Assembly: GCA_017642695.1 (NCBI GenBank)
Contig: JAEPQD010000002.1
Span: forward strand, 186,001-250,000
DNA: 64,000 bases
Direction: 5' to 3'
Origin: Parvibaculum sp.
GTDB taxonomy: Bacteria > Pseudomonadota > Alphaproteobacteria > Parvibaculales > Parvibaculaceae
Part shown: in pieces, positions 36,251 through 45,533 of the stretch
Numbering within the stretch: the first letter of the stretch is position 1
Layout: the number at the start of each line of letters is the position of its first letter
The notes under the pieces: model-generated
The model's input: the letters and a program-made list of their open reading frames with translations, nothing else
The model's database searches: none
What the model was told of the DNA's origin: nothing
Translations under genes and position numbers: made by a program

Positions 36251-37597
36251 ATGTCGGAAACAGAAGAACCAGGGACGGCGGAAAAAACCGCCGCGGAAGC
36301 GAAGCCGTCGCCGCTCCCCGAGGCCATGCGCAAGACGACGCCGCAGGAGCGCAAACGCGCCTTTTTCATCCTTTTCGTCTGCCTTCTCTCGGTCGGCATG
36401 GGGCAGACGCTCGTTTTCGCTGTTCTGCCGCCCATCGCCGCCGATCTTGGCATGAGCGAATTCGAGACGACGATGATCTTCTCGCTCTCGGCTGCGCTCT
36501 GGGTGCTCACCAGTACCTTCTGGGGCCGCCGCAGCGACGTGATGGGCCGCAAGCCGGTCATCCTGATCGGCATATTTGGCTTTGCGATCTCGACGTCGCT
36601 TGTCGGTGTTGTATTGCTCGCGGGCTATCAGCACTGGATTTCGCTCGCGCTCATGTTCCCGCTTGTCATGGCGGCGCGTGCCATCTTCGGCATGTTCGGC
36701 TCGGGCTCCATGCCCGCCTCCCAGGCCTATGTCGCGGACCGCACCACACGGGCGGAACGCGCAGGCTCGATCGCGCAGATCGGCGCCGCCTTCGGTCTCG
36801 GCACGGTGGTAGGGCCCGGTGTTGCCGCCGCTTTCGCCGAAATCCACATCCTCGCACCGTTCTTTGCGGTCGGGCTTCTCGCTTTCGTCAGCGCCATAGC
36901 GATCTGGATCCTGCTGCCGGAACGCACACGGCCGAAGACGCTGCTCGCCGAAAAACAGGAAAAGCGTGCCTCGCTCCAGTGGCGCGCGCCCAACGTTCTA
37001 CCCTGGCTCGTCATCGGCGTGGTGCTGAGCCTCAGCCAGTCGATCATGATGCAGCTCTTTGCCTTCTACCTCATGGCCGAACTCGGCATGAAGGGCTCGG
37101 AGGCGACGCAGCTCGTCAGTGTCGGCATGATGGCAATGGCGATGGCGACGCTCGTCGCCCAGCTCGGCCTCATCCAGCGCTTCGATCTTTCGGTGCAGTT
37201 CCTGCTGCGTTGGGGCGCGGTCACCATGATCCTGTCCTTCGCCATGCTCGTCTTCGGCGGTTCCTACGGTGTCCTCGTCTCGGCGCTTGCGCTCGCGGGT
37301 CTCGGCTTCGGCTTCCTGCGTTCGGGGCTTTCGGCGGGGGCCTCGCTCTCCGTTTCGCTCAAGGATCAGGGGGCGGTCGCGGGGCTCATCGGCTCGACGG
37401 CGGCGACGGGACACATCCTCAATCCCGCCATCGGCATCCCCCTCTTCTACGTGATGCACTCCGCGCCCTTCATGCTCGGCATTGTGCTCATGATCGCGAT
37501 CCTCGCCTTTGCGCTTTTTCATCCGGTGCTGAAGAACCTGCGCAGCACCGATGCGAATATCGCCGACGAGGACGAGGAAGAGATCGGCCTTCACTAG
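36251..37597 (+). CDS. Major facilitator superfamily transporter
   Basis: A 448-residue 12-TM secondary transporter. A cytosolic N-terminal tail of about 35 residues precedes TM1 (FFILFVCLLSVGMGQTLVF). The loop 2-3 signature is WGRRSDVMGRKPVILIG and the motif C region VVGPGVAAAF is present, as in drug/H+ antiporters (TetA-like). The gene ends on top of its convergent neighbour: the TAG stops overlap by four bases. The substrate is unknown. Confidence 0.92.
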   Translation: MSETEEPGTAEKTAAEAKPSPLPEAMRKTTPQERKRAFFILFVCLLSVGMGQTLVFAVLPPIAADLGMSEFETTMIFSLSAALWVLTSTFWGRRSDVMGRKPVILIGIFGFAISTSLVGVVLLAGYQHWISLALMFPLVMAARAIFGMFGSGSMPASQAYVADRTTRAERAGSIAQIGAAFGLGTVVGPGVAAAFAEIHILAPFFAVGLLAFVSAIAIWILLPERTRPKTLLAEKQEKRASLQWRAPNVLPWLVIGVVLSLSQSIMMQLFAFYLMAELGMKGSEATQLVSVGMMAMAMATLVAQLGLIQRFDLSVQFLLRWGAVTMILSFAMLVFGGSYGVLVSALALAGLGFGFLRSGLSAGASLSVSLKDQGAVAGLIGSTAATGHILNPAIGIPLFYVMHSAPFMLGIVLMIAILAFALFHPVLKNLRSTDANIADEDEEEIGLH

Positions 37598-38394
37598 GCC
37601 TTTCGCGCGAAGCGGAAGCTGGCGAGCGTCGCCGGTCCCCACAGTGCGACGATCGCCGCACAGGCCGCCGCCAGCACCGCGAAGGTGTAAGCCGGGTCGT
37701 AGTGAGAGCCGAAATTCGGAAAGAGGAAATAGGCGACGTTGCACATCGCATGGAAGAGCGCCGCAAGGAACACGCTTCGTCCACCATTCACGTAGATCCA
37801 GACCGTCGCGACACGCAGCAGAACGGTCACAAGGCAATGCCAGAAGACCCATGCGGCGTCGTGCCCTGTCTGGAAATAGGGAACGATGTGCCAGATCGTC
37901 CAGATCGCGCCGAGGAGGAGCGCTGCACCGAGCGCTTTCCACTTCCGCTCCATCGCGTCATAGGCATATCCCTGCCAGCCGATTTCCTCGCCGAGACCGG
38001 CGGCAAGGAACATCACGAAGAAGACGGGGAGTGCAGCAAGTGAGAACGCAGGGTCGGGCAGAGGCGCGTTCATCATGCGCATCAGCAGGAAGCTCGCGGT
38101 CAGGATGCCGGGCATGAAGAGAAGTGCGGCCAGAAACCATCTCTTCCGCGTCACGCGGCGGAAGTCTCCTGCCCGTTTCAGAAGTGCCGCTGCCCCTGAT
38201 CTTCCTTCCGCCCGCCAGACGAGAATGAGTGCCGCCGCCGCGGGCGTGAACGCCATGAGCGCACTCACCGGCAGGTCGATGGGTATCAGGTCCGGCAGTT
38301 CTCCGAGCGCATAGCCCGCCAGCCAGAAGGGAACGGAGAGCGCGAAGACGAGCACGAAAAAGGCTGTGAGGCGCACGTCGCTCGACCCGCTCAT
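37594..38394 (-). CDS. CPBP-family intramembrane glutamic endopeptidase
   Basis: A 266-residue polytopic protein (about eight TM segments) of the CAAX/ABI group. The catalytic motif is GLGEEIGWQGYAYD, with the EE pair intact but Gln where Arg is usual; motif 2 is AIWTIWHIVPYF and motif 3 HAMCNVAYF, together supplying two His and an Asn. ATG 38394 has AGGAAG upstream. In other bacteria members process or protect against peptides or act in signalling; the function here is not known. Confidence 0.88.
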   Translation of the reverse strand: MSGSSDVRLTAFFVLVFALSVPFWLAGYALGELPDLIPIDLPVSALMAFTPAAAALILVWRAEGRSGAAALLKRAGDFRRVTRKRWFLAALLFMPGILTASFLLMRMMNAPLPDPAFSLAALPVFFVMFLAAGLGEEIGWQGYAYDAMERKWKALGAALLLGAIWTIWHIVPYFQTGHDAAWVFWHCLVTVLLRVATVWIYVNGGRSVFLAALFHAMCNVAYFLFPNFGSHYDPAYTFAVLAAACAAIVALWGPATLASFRFARKA

Positions 38395-38467
38395 TTCGTG
38401 CTTCCTGGTTGGTTTCTTCCCTGCGGGAGAGCCTAGCCCGTCCGGCTGCCAATCAGAAGAAGTGCGT

Positions 38468-38662
38468 TCAGCGGCCGGTCTGGACACCCATCATGTTCAC
38501 GAGATGGACGACCATCAGCACGGCGACGACGATCGACAGGAAGATCAGCGGCGTTGTCGGGATGAGCCGCACGCGGAAGGGGTCGGAGGGGCGTCTCTCA
38601 AGCCATACGAGGAGCCCGGTGCTGACGAGACTCGCCGCCAGTACGGCGAGCGTTACCGTCAT
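38468..38662 (-). CDS. Small two-TM membrane protein
   Basis: A 64-residue protein with two predicted TM helices (VTLAVLAASLVSTGLLVWL and PLIFLSIVVAVLMVVHLVNMMG) separated by a short Arg/Pro loop. ATG 38662 comes two bases after the TGA of the hydrolase upstream, so translation is probably coupled. I do not recognise a family. It could be a small partner of the upstream hydrolase or the downstream CPBP protein. Confidence 0.65.
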   Translation of the reverse strand: MTVTLAVLAASLVSTGLLVWLERRPSDPFRVRLIPTTPLIFLSIVVAVLMVVHLVNMMGVQTGR

Positions 38663-38664
38663 CG

Positions 38665-39720
38665 TCACCCGAGTGCGCCCTCGGCCCGCCACTGCGCCAT
38701 GACGGCGCCCACCGAGGCCGCGAAGGCATGGGGCTGGTCGAGCATGATGTGGTGCTGTGCACCCGGCACGGTGAAGACCGGCTTTTCCGGCGCGAGACGC
38801 CGCAGGAAGTCGAGCTTCTCGGGCTCGTAGTCCTTGCTTTCAAGGCCGAACATTGTCGCCCCCCGGCAGGCGAGGTTTGCGTAGATGTCCGCGTGATCGG
38901 TGCCCATGGCGAGACCGTTGAAGATCGAGGCGTCGAACTTCCAGGTCCAGCCTGTTTCCTCGAAGGTCCGCTTGCCGCGCGTCTCGCCCTTCGTCACGGC
39001 GCGCAGGCTGAGCGGGCCGATATAGTCGAGAATGAAGCCGTTGGCGCAAGGCTGCAGCGGCGCGAGACGAAAACGCGACTTTGCTTCCTCGAGGTTCGTG
39101 TAGATCCTGGTCGGGCGGCGTTCCGGTCCGTTCAGGAACCACTCATGCGCGTCTTCCGGGGGGCGTACGGTGAAGTCGCAGAGCAAAAGGCCGCCGAGAC
39201 GTTCGCCATAGTGCTTTGCCGCGATGAGTGACACGAAGCCGCCGAAGGAATGCGCGACAATGACGGGCTTCGGGCCGAGTCCCGCATCGAGCGCCACCTC
39301 GCCGATCTCGCGGGCGAATGTCTCGCGCGAATAGTCCATGCGCCAGCCGCTGTCGCCCATGCCGCCGAGATCCATCGAAGCGACATTGTAGTGGTCGGTC
39401 AGCAGCGGGGCGATGAAGTGAAACCAGTGCGCGTGGGCGCCGTTGCCATGCACGAACAGAATGCCCGGACGCGAGGGGTCATCGTTTCCCCAGCGCAGGT
39501 AGTGGATGTCCGTCCCGTCCACGGGAAGGGTCCGGCTTTCATGGGGCGCGGCGAGCGCCTGCCTGAACCATTGCGGCTGGTGGCGGATCACGTCCTCATC
39601 CGGGATCGTCCGGGAGGCCGGGTCCGTGAGATAATTGCCTTCCGGCTTTTCATACGCCATGTCGCACGCCATCGGCTTTTTCGGAATTGAGGTTCCGTAC
39701 AAAAATGGCGCAGGCGTCAT
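38665..39720 (-). CDS. Alpha/beta hydrolase
   Basis: Up to 351 residues. ILFVHGNGAHAHWF is the oxyanion region, VIVAHSFGGFVSL the nucleophile elbow (GxSxG variant A-H-S-F-G), and PGAQHHIMLDQPH supplies the catalytic His. The start is unclear: ATGs at 39720, 39672 and 39660 give an N-terminus of 351, 335 or 331 residues and none has a strong ribosome-binding site. The fold resembles epoxide hydrolase/haloalkane dehalogenase-type enzymes. It is coupled to a small membrane protein. Confidence 0.85.
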   Translation of the reverse strand: MTPAPFLYGTSIPKKPMACDMAYEKPEGNYLTDPASRTIPDEDVIRHQPQWFRQALAAPHESRTLPVDGTDIHYLRWGNDDPSRPGILFVHGNGAHAHWFHFIAPLLTDHYNVASMDLGGMGDSGWRMDYSRETFAREIGEVALDAGLGPKPVIVAHSFGGFVSLIAAKHYGERLGGLLLCDFTVRPPEDAHEWFLNGPERRPTRIYTNLEEAKSRFRLAPLQPCANGFILDYIGPLSLRAVTKGETRGKRTFEETGWTWKFDASIFNGLAMGTDHADIYANLACRGATMFGLESKDYEPEKLDFLRRLAPEKPVFTVPGAQHHIMLDQPHAFAASVGAVMAQWRAEGALG

Positions 39721-40072
39721 CTTTGTACCGGCGCATGGTCTAACCCGAATTGGCGCGGGCGGAAAGGGGGCGGTTTCAGGAAAGAGGCAGCGACGTCCGC
39801 AGCGGGGAGGGGGCGGAGGTCAGCTTGCCGAGGCGAGGGATATCCGCCGCAGTGCCCTTGAAAAGGCGGTCATCGTCGGCTTGAGCCGTTGCGAAAACCA
39901 CAGGCCCCCCCTGTTCTTCGGCGCAATGGCCAGGTCGAGCACGCAGCCGCCTTCGAGGTTCATATCCGGCACCGCCTTGTCGAGGGGCGCTTCTTCGCCG
40001 AGTTTTCCGTTCCCATCATCCAGCACAAGGGGCGATGGTGAATTATGCGGTCCCGAAGTCCCGTTCCATTCA
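39721..40072. other. 352-base region without a supported gene
   Basis: Between the alpha/beta hydrolase and the sensor kinase. A minus-strand frame of 91 codons (39820-40095) begins inside the end of the kinase gene; it has no ribosome-binding site, no recognisable domain and unremarkable composition. I looked for a NepR-like anti-sigma factor, often found beside such kinases, and did not see its motif. No hairpin with a T tract was found. Confidence 0.5.
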
Positions 40073-41485
40073 TCATCGTTCAGCGCTCTGTTCATCCCCG
40101 GCGCCGGCGGTGTCGCCGATCTTCAATTTCGGCAGCAGAATGTGGATCGACGTTCCGCCTGCCTCGTTCCTTCTCTTTCTGATCTCGCCCCCATACTGGC
40201 GGGAGAGATTCTCGATGATCATCGAGCCGAGCCCTGTATGTGTCGACGACAGGTCCTGTTCCTCGTCGAAGCCGATGCCGTCGTCCTCGACCGCCATTGT
40301 GGGTACGCCGTCCTTCTGCAGGGTGAAGGATGCACGGATCGCGCCGTGCTCGCGTCCCTCGAATGCATGTTTGATGGCGTTCGACACAAGTTCGCCGAGC
40401 ACCACCGCAAGTGTCGTGGCGTCGCGTGACGATACGACGAGCGGCTCGAAGTCGCTCGTTATGGTGATCGAGGCGCTGTCGAGCGCGGCATCCGCAAGAT
40501 CGGCGACGACCGCTTCGAGCAATCCGTCGGCTCGCGTCGACTGCAGGTCATCGCCAAGCCGGAGGCGGCGTTGCGCGGTGCTGATTGTCTGGATGCGGCC
40601 GCGCGCCGTTTCGAGGGCGGCACGGGCCGTGTCGTCGTCGAGCTTTGCCTGTTGCATCCGCAGCAGGGAAGAGACCATGGCGAGGTTGTTGCCGACGCGA
40701 TGTGTGACTTCCCGGAGCAGAAGCTCGACACGCCCGCGTTCGTATTCGGCGCGGCCTGCTTCCGCTTCCGCCATCTCGCGGGCGATCTCGAGTTCGCGCG
40801 TGCGGTCACGCACGCGGGTTTCGAGTTCCTCGTTCAGGGCGGCAAGCTGGTCGCGTCGCTTCGCCATGCCGGTAAACTGACGCCGCGTGAGTTGCGCCGA
40901 GAGGACAGCAAGCACCAGTGCTGCCGCCAGCGCGCCGATGAGTGAGGCGGAAAGCCATGTCCGCGATGCGATCGCCTTTGCCGCACGTTCCGTGTGACGG
41001 CCTTGTTCCGCAGCGAGCGCGCTGTCGACGATCTCGCGTACCTCGTCCATCAGCGCCTTGCCGCGGTCCCGGTTCACGATCGCGAGCGCCTCGCCGAAAC
41101 GGCCCTCGCGACCAAGGGCGACGGTCGCGTCCGTTTCCTGGAGACGGCGCTCGGCGGCGGCGCGCAACTGGTCGACACGAATGGCCTGTTCGGTGTTCGG
41201 GTCGACAAGGCTTTCGAGTGCGCTCAGCCGGCGGCCGATCTGCAAGCGGGCGCTGTTATAGGGTTCCAGATACTGCGAATCCCGTGTCAGCAGGAAACCG
41301 CGCTGACCGATCTCGGCATCCTGCAGCAGGCTAAGCACTTCCCTGAGCTCGCCGCGTATTTCCAGCGTATTCACGACGTCGTCGGTATTCTGGCGCGCGC
41401 GGGCGGACAGCATGAGGGCGGCGGTGCCCGCCGCGAAAAGCATGAAAAAAGCCAGGGCCATGAGGATGGCGTTCGCTTTCCTCAT
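40073..41485 (-). CDS. CHASE3 / HisKA_2 sensor histidine kinase
   Basis: A 470-residue membrane kinase: TM1 (8-28), periplasmic CHASE3 domain (about 37-175, with LLQDAEIGQRGFLLTRD as its hallmark), TM2 (178-198), a coiled coil (212-258), and a HisKA_2 phospho-acceptor EVTHRVGNNLAMVSSLLRMQ with H262 in the alphaproteobacterial HRVKN-like form. The ATPase domain follows (ELVSNAIKHAF, EDDGIGFDE). No response regulator or ECF sigma gene is next to it, so it is an orphan kinase. Members of this group commonly feed the general stress response. The frame opens further upstream to 41599, but the membrane domain starts at 41485. Confidence 0.92.
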   Translation of the reverse strand: MRKANAILMALAFFMLFAAGTAALMLSARARQNTDDVVNTLEIRGELREVLSLLQDAEIGQRGFLLTRDSQYLEPYNSARLQIGRRLSALESLVDPNTEQAIRVDQLRAAAERRLQETDATVALGREGRFGEALAIVNRDRGKALMDEVREIVDSALAAEQGRHTERAAKAIASRTWLSASLIGALAAALVLAVLSAQLTRRQFTGMAKRRDQLAALNEELETRVRDRTRELEIAREMAEAEAGRAEYERGRVELLLREVTHRVGNNLAMVSSLLRMQQAKLDDDTARAALETARGRIQTISTAQRRLRLGDDLQSTRADGLLEAVVADLADAALDSASITITSDFEPLVVSSRDATTLAVVLGELVSNAIKHAFEGREHGAIRASFTLQKDGVPTMAVEDDGIGFDEEQDLSSTHTGLGSMIIENLSRQYGGEIRKRRNEAGGTSIHILLPKLKIGDTAGAGDEQSAER

Positions 41486-41788
41486 GTTTTCGGTATCGGT
41501 GAGGTCTCCCCCAAAAAAACGGATCAATTCAGTCGACTTTCGTTCCGGACGGCGTTGCCGCCGCCCGTGATGGGTGCCCCGGCCCGAATTCGGCAACATA
41601 ACAAAGGAAGCGGCGAAGCCCTACCGCTGCGGAAGCGCAAAAAGCCCGGAAAATGCCGGGTCTTGGCAGTTGACAGCACTTGGCCGCCCGCTTAGTTTCC
41701 GCGCCAATTCAAGGGCGTTCCGGCATCGGGCCGGAGGCGGCGCGCGAATATTGCGCCGGTCCGCTTGCCCCCGATCCGAGGTTAAGCC

Positions 41789-41914
41789 ATGAAAGTCCGT
41801 AACTCTTTGAGATCGCTCCGGAATCGGCATCGGGACAACCGTCTCGTCCGCCGCAAGGGGCGTGTTTACGTCATCAACAAGACGAACCGCCGCTTCAAGG
41901 CCCGCCAGGGCTGA
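41789..41914 (+). CDS. rpmJ: 50S ribosomal protein L36 (zinc-free form)
   Basis: A 41-residue ribosomal protein beginning [17 protein letters not shown] and ending NRRFKARQG. It lacks the CxxC...CxxxxH zinc ribbon of the 37-residue type and has the extended form universal in alphaproteobacteria. It is monocistronic and followed by an intrinsic terminator 41 bases downstream. Confidence 0.97.
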   Translation: MKVRNSLRSLRNRHRDNRLVRRKGRVYVINKTNRRFKARQG

Positions 41915-41954
41915 GCGCGCTGGCGCCGTGTGTGCGTCAGTTTGAGTGAATTTT

Positions 41955-41984
41955 GGCCGCTGCCCTTTGGGGAGCGGCCTTTTT
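41955..41984 (+). terminator. Intrinsic terminator after rpmJ
   Basis: Stem GGCCGCT (41955-41961) pairs with AGCGGCC (41973-41979) around an 11-base loop and is followed by TTTTT on the plus strand. Confidence 0.8.
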
Positions 41985-42000
41985 CGTTGGAGGAGAGGGT

Positions 42001-42621
42001 TTGACAGGCGGGATTGAGGCGATCGTCTTCGACATCGGCAATGTCCTGGTTCAGTGGGACCCGCGCCACCTCTACCGCAAGGTCTTCGTCTCGGAGGCCG
42101 AGATGGAGGCTTTTCTCGGCGAGGTCTGCACGATGCAGTGGCATCTGGAGCATGACCGGGGTCTCTCCTTTGCCGAAAATGCCGCGCGCCTCAAGGTTCA
42201 GCATCCCGACAAGGCCGGCCTCATCGACCTCTGGGGCGGGCGTTATGGCGAAATGGTGCCGGACCGCGTGGCGGATGTTGCGCCGCTGGTCGAGGCGCTC
42301 GACGGCGCGGGCATCGCCCTTCACGGTCTCACCAACATGCCGGTGGGCTTTTTCCCGGAGCTTTGTGAGCGCTTTTCCGAACTTCGTCTGCTCCGCGAGA
42401 CGGTCGTCTCCGGCGAGGAGGGGCTCTTGAAGCCCGATGCCGCGATCTACGAGGTACTGATTGGCCGTGCGGGGCTGACGCCCTCGCGAGCGCTTTTCAT
42501 CGACGATTCGCCGCGCAATGTGGAGGCCGCCGTCCGGCTCGGCTTCCACGGACACCGCTTCACCGGCGCCGGGGAGCTTGCCGCCGAACTGCGTTCGCGG
42601 GGTCTGCTTCGCCCGTCCTGA
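42001..42621 (+). CDS. HAD-superfamily (subfamily IA) hydrolase
   Basis: A 206-residue HAD phosphatase of the YihX/2-haloacid dehalogenase-like group: motif I AIVFDIGNVLVQWDPRH, motif II LHGLTNMP, motif III Lys near LLKPDAAIY, motif IV ALFIDDSPRNVEAA. I choose TTG 42001, where GGAGGAGAGGG immediately precedes; it lies just after the rpmJ terminator. The substrate is unknown. Confidence 0.88.
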   Translation: MTGGIEAIVFDIGNVLVQWDPRHLYRKVFVSEAEMEAFLGEVCTMQWHLEHDRGLSFAENAARLKVQHPDKAGLIDLWGGRYGEMVPDRVADVAPLVEALDGAGIALHGLTNMPVGFFPELCERFSELRLLRETVVSGEEGLLKPDAAIYEVLIGRAGLTPSRALFIDDSPRNVEAAVRLGFHGHRFTGAGELAAELRSRGLLRPS

Positions 42622-42733
42622 GCATTGTCAGGGGCTGCGGGTTTGCGTTTGGCCCCGTTACGCGGGCTAATATGCGCCGTGCGGCGGCGTTCTGCCCGTT
42701 GCCGCGGGGCTTCTGGCGAACGGAGAAGGCGCA

Positions 42734-43789
42734 ATGAGCGACAGGTTCATGATCTACGGCGCAACCGGTTACACGGGCAAGCTCGTCGCTCGCACCGCTA
42801 AGATGCAAGGTCTCAATCCCTTGCTCGCCGGCCGCAACGAGGCGCGCCTGAAATCCATCGCTGCCCAGCACGGCTTCGAGTATCAGGCGATTTCGCTCGA
42901 CGAGCCGGAGGCGCTCGACGCCGGGCTTTCCCAGGTCGATACGGTACTCCATATCGCTGGACCCTTCTCGCAGACCTCGAAGCCGATGGTCGATGCCTGC
43001 ATCCGCACCGGCACGCATTACCTCGACATCACCGGCGAGATCGATGTCTTCGAGGCTTGTGCAGCGCGCGATGAGGAAGCGAAGAAGGCGGGCGTCATGT
43101 TGATGCCGGGCGTCGGCTTCGATGTTGTCCCGAGCGATTGTCTTGCCGCTCACATGAAGGCGCGGATGCCGGATGCGCGCGAACTCACGCTTGGCATCTC
43201 CGGTCTTTCCAACATGTCGCACGGCACCGCGAAGACAGGCGTCGAAAGCATCGGCAAGGGCACGCGCATCCGCCGCGACGGCAAGATCGTCTCCGCGAAG
43301 AAGACGCCGCGCCGCGAGATCGATTTCGGACACGGCGCGAAAGCGTCCATCGCGGTCGGCTGGGGGGACGTCTCGACCGCCTGGCATTCGACGAAAATCC
43401 CGGACATCACGGTCTACTTCGAAAGCAATCCGCAGTTCGAACAGATGGCAAAGATGGGCCGCGCCACGCGCTGGTTGATGAGCCGGGGTTTCATGCAGCG
43501 CGCTCTCAAGAAGCGGATCGAGCAGCAGCCCGAAGGGCCAAGTGACGCCGAGCGCGCCGAGGGATACGCTATTCTTTACGGCGAGGCTGTCGGGCCCAAT
43601 GGCGAGCGCGTGCAGTCACGCCTCACGACACCAGAAGGCTATACGCTCACCGCCATGACGGGCCTCGAAATCGTCCGCCGTGTGCTCGCGGGCGAGGCGA
43701 AGCCGGGCTACCAGACGCCGTCCGCCGTCTTCGGCCCCGATTTCATCGCCGAATTCGAGGGTTGCAGCTATCAGGACCTGAACAGCTGA
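42734..43789 (+). CDS. Saccharopine dehydrogenase-family NAD(P)-binding protein
   Basis: A 351-residue protein with an N-terminal Rossmann fold (IYGATGYTGKLVARTA) and the saccharopine dehydrogenase/trans-acting enoyl reductase pattern: LLAGRNEARL, VDTVLHIAGPFSQ, GTHYLDITGEIDVF, MPGVGFDVVPSDC. Such enzymes reduce imines or lipid precursors; the true saccharopine enzyme is only a distant relative. ATG 42734 has GGAGAAGG upstream. Likely oxidoreductase in lipid or polyketide-like metabolism. Confidence 0.87.
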   Translation: MSDRFMIYGATGYTGKLVARTAKMQGLNPLLAGRNEARLKSIAAQHGFEYQAISLDEPEALDAGLSQVDTVLHIAGPFSQTSKPMVDACIRTGTHYLDITGEIDVFEACAARDEEAKKAGVMLMPGVGFDVVPSDCLAAHMKARMPDARELTLGISGLSNMSHGTAKTGVESIGKGTRIRRDGKIVSAKKTPRREIDFGHGAKASIAVGWGDVSTAWHSTKIPDITVYFESNPQFEQMAKMGRATRWLMSRGFMQRALKKRIEQQPEGPSDAERAEGYAILYGEAVGPNGERVQSRLTTPEGYTLTAMTGLEIVRRVLAGEAKPGYQTPSAVFGPDFIAEFEGCSYQDLNS

Positions 43790-43837
43790 TGGGGAGTTGA
43801 TTTGGCGCCGCCGCGCCCGCGCCCTATCATCGCTGGC

Positions 43838-44455
43838 ATGATTTTTCGGACCCTTTCCCTTTTCCTTCTCGCTGCGGCACTTTCCGCGCCGGGCGCCGGT
43901 GCCGCCCCGGAGCCGCAACGGGAGCTTGCGCCCGAAGGCGCGCCGCCTTCGTCCGAGGGCAAGGCAGAGGCGCGCGATGTGCTGCTCGACAAACTCCTCG
44001 GCGAATTGGCGGAAGCGGAGGACGAAGAGGCGGGACGCGCCCTGGAGCGTGCGATCCAGAGCGTCTGGCTTTCCTCCGGCAGCCCGAGCATCGACCTGTT
44101 GATGGGTAGGGGCCTCGACGCGCTCAGGGAAGATGATATCGATCGCGCCTATTTCTATTTCGACGAGGTGGTGACGCTCGCGCCCGGGTTCGCCGAAGGC
44201 TGGCACAAGCGAGCCGCCATCCACTATCTCCGGGAAGACTATGCGGCGGCGCTGGCCGATCTCGAGCAGGCGCTGCGTCTCGAACCGCGCCACTACGAGG
44301 CTCTGGCCGGGCTTGGTGTGATTCTCGAGGATCTCGGAGACAGGAAGGGTGCGCTCGAAGCCTATCGTCGCGCGTTGAAGCTCGATCCCTGGCTCGAAAA
44401 CGGCGCTACGCGTATCGCGCCGCTCGAACTCGAGGTCGAGGGACGCGGCATCTGA
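43838..44455 (+). CDS. Exported TPR-repeat protein
   Basis: A 205-residue protein with a signal peptide (MIFRTLSLFLLAAALSAPGAGA) and at least three TPR units from about residue 85, such as DDIDRAYFYFDEVVTLAPGF, EDYAAALADLEQALRLEPRH and GDRKGALEAYRRALKLDPWL. It would be periplasmic or outer-membrane-facing and mediate protein contacts. A TTG farther upstream (43802) would add 12 residues without a signal peptide advantage. It lies just after the saccharopine dehydrogenase-like gene. Confidence 0.82.
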   Translation: MIFRTLSLFLLAAALSAPGAGAAPEPQRELAPEGAPPSSEGKAEARDVLLDKLLGELAEAEDEEAGRALERAIQSVWLSSGSPSIDLLMGRGLDALREDDIDRAYFYFDEVVTLAPGFAEGWHKRAAIHYLREDYAAALADLEQALRLEPRHYEALAGLGVILEDLGDRKGALEAYRRALKLDPWLENGATRIAPLELEVEGRGI

Positions 44456-44459
44456 CGCG

Positions 44460-45530
44460 GTGATCCGCGCCGTCCGCGCGGCCGTATTTTCTTCAATGAC
44501 AAACCGGACCGGCTTCATGACCACCCTGCTTCTCATCGCCGTCACATGCGCCGCGGTGCTTTATCTGGCGCTGGGACCTGTGCGTGCGCAGAGCATGTGG
44601 CCGCCGGACAGCTTCGTCGAACTCGGCGACGATTTCGCGGGGTCTAGGCTTCACTATGTGGACAAGGGCGTCGCGAAGCCCGGTGTCGCGCCTGTCATCC
44701 TCATTCACGGTGCGAGCGGCAATCTGCGCGACATGGAACTCGCGCTCATGGACGCACTTGCGCGTGAAACCCGGGTCATCGCCTTCGACCGCCCGGGGCA
44801 CGGCTGGAGCGACCGTACCGCGCATCCCGATATCGCCGATCCTGCGGTTCAGGCTGCCGCTATCCGCAACGGACTGAGGAAACTCGGCGTCGAGAAGCCC
44901 GTTCTTCTCGGCCACAGCTGGGGCGGCTCCGTTGTGGCGGCCTATGCGCTCGAATGGCCGGACGAGACAGCAGGGCTCCTGCCGCTTTCGGGCGCGCTTT
45001 ATCCCTGGCCCGGCGGCGTCGCCTGGTATCACTCGGTCGTGCGCACGCCGGTCGCCGGCTGGCTTTTCACCAATCTCCTCGTCGCGCCCGCCGGCCACCT
45101 CATGCTCGACAAGGGTGTCGCCGCGAATTTCCATCCCGACACGCCGCCTGAGAACTATGCGAAAAAGACGGCGCTGCCGCTGCTCTTTCGGCCCGCCGAG
45201 TTTCGCGCGAACAGCGAGGACACGGCGCAGCTGAAGGGGTATCTCGCAGAGCAGAGCCCGCGCTATGACGAGATCGCGGTACCCACCATCGTTATCACCG
45301 GCAACGCCGACCACACGGTGTCGCCGAAGATCCACTCCTACGCGTTTCACAACGAAGTCGCGGGCTCCGAGCTCATCAAGCTGAAGGGCACGGGCCACAT
45401 GCCGCATTATGCGCATACGGATGTTGTCGTGGATGCGCTTCTGCGTCTCGCGCGCGGCGAGCGTCCCCGCGCGGGTATGACGACGATCTACGCCGACGGA
45501 AAGATCGAAATGCAGCAGGCGGCGGACTAG
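44460..45530 (+). CDS. Alpha/beta hydrolase, membrane-anchored or exported
   Basis: Up to 356 residues with an N-terminal TM/signal segment (TTLLLIAVTCAAVLYLALG). Catalytic features: oxyanion LIHGASGNLRD, nucleophile elbow LLGHSWGGSV (GHSWG), acid in VIVITGNADHTVS-like strand and His in GTGHMPHYAHTD. The first start is GTG 44460, four bases after the TPR stop; ATG 44496 or 44517 are possible. It resembles haloalkane dehalogenase/epoxide hydrolase-like enzymes of this class. Confidence 0.88.
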   Translation: MIRAVRAAVFSSMTNRTGFMTTLLLIAVTCAAVLYLALGPVRAQSMWPPDSFVELGDDFAGSRLHYVDKGVAKPGVAPVILIHGASGNLRDMELALMDALARETRVIAFDRPGHGWSDRTAHPDIADPAVQAAAIRNGLRKLGVEKPVLLGHSWGGSVVAAYALEWPDETAGLLPLSGALYPWPGGVAWYHSVVRTPVAGWLFTNLLVAPAGHLMLDKGVAANFHPDTPPENYAKKTALPLLFRPAEFRANSEDTAQLKGYLAEQSPRYDEIAVPTIVITGNADHTVSPKIHSYAFHNEVAGSELIKLKGTGHMPHYAHTDVVVDALLRLARGERPRAGMTTIYADGKIEMQQAAD

Positions 45531-45533
45531 CCG

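Noticed and set aside
39820..40095. A 91-codon minus-strand frame after the CHASE3 kinase
   Set aside because: No ribosome-binding site, no family resemblance, no NepR motif; kept only as a region note.
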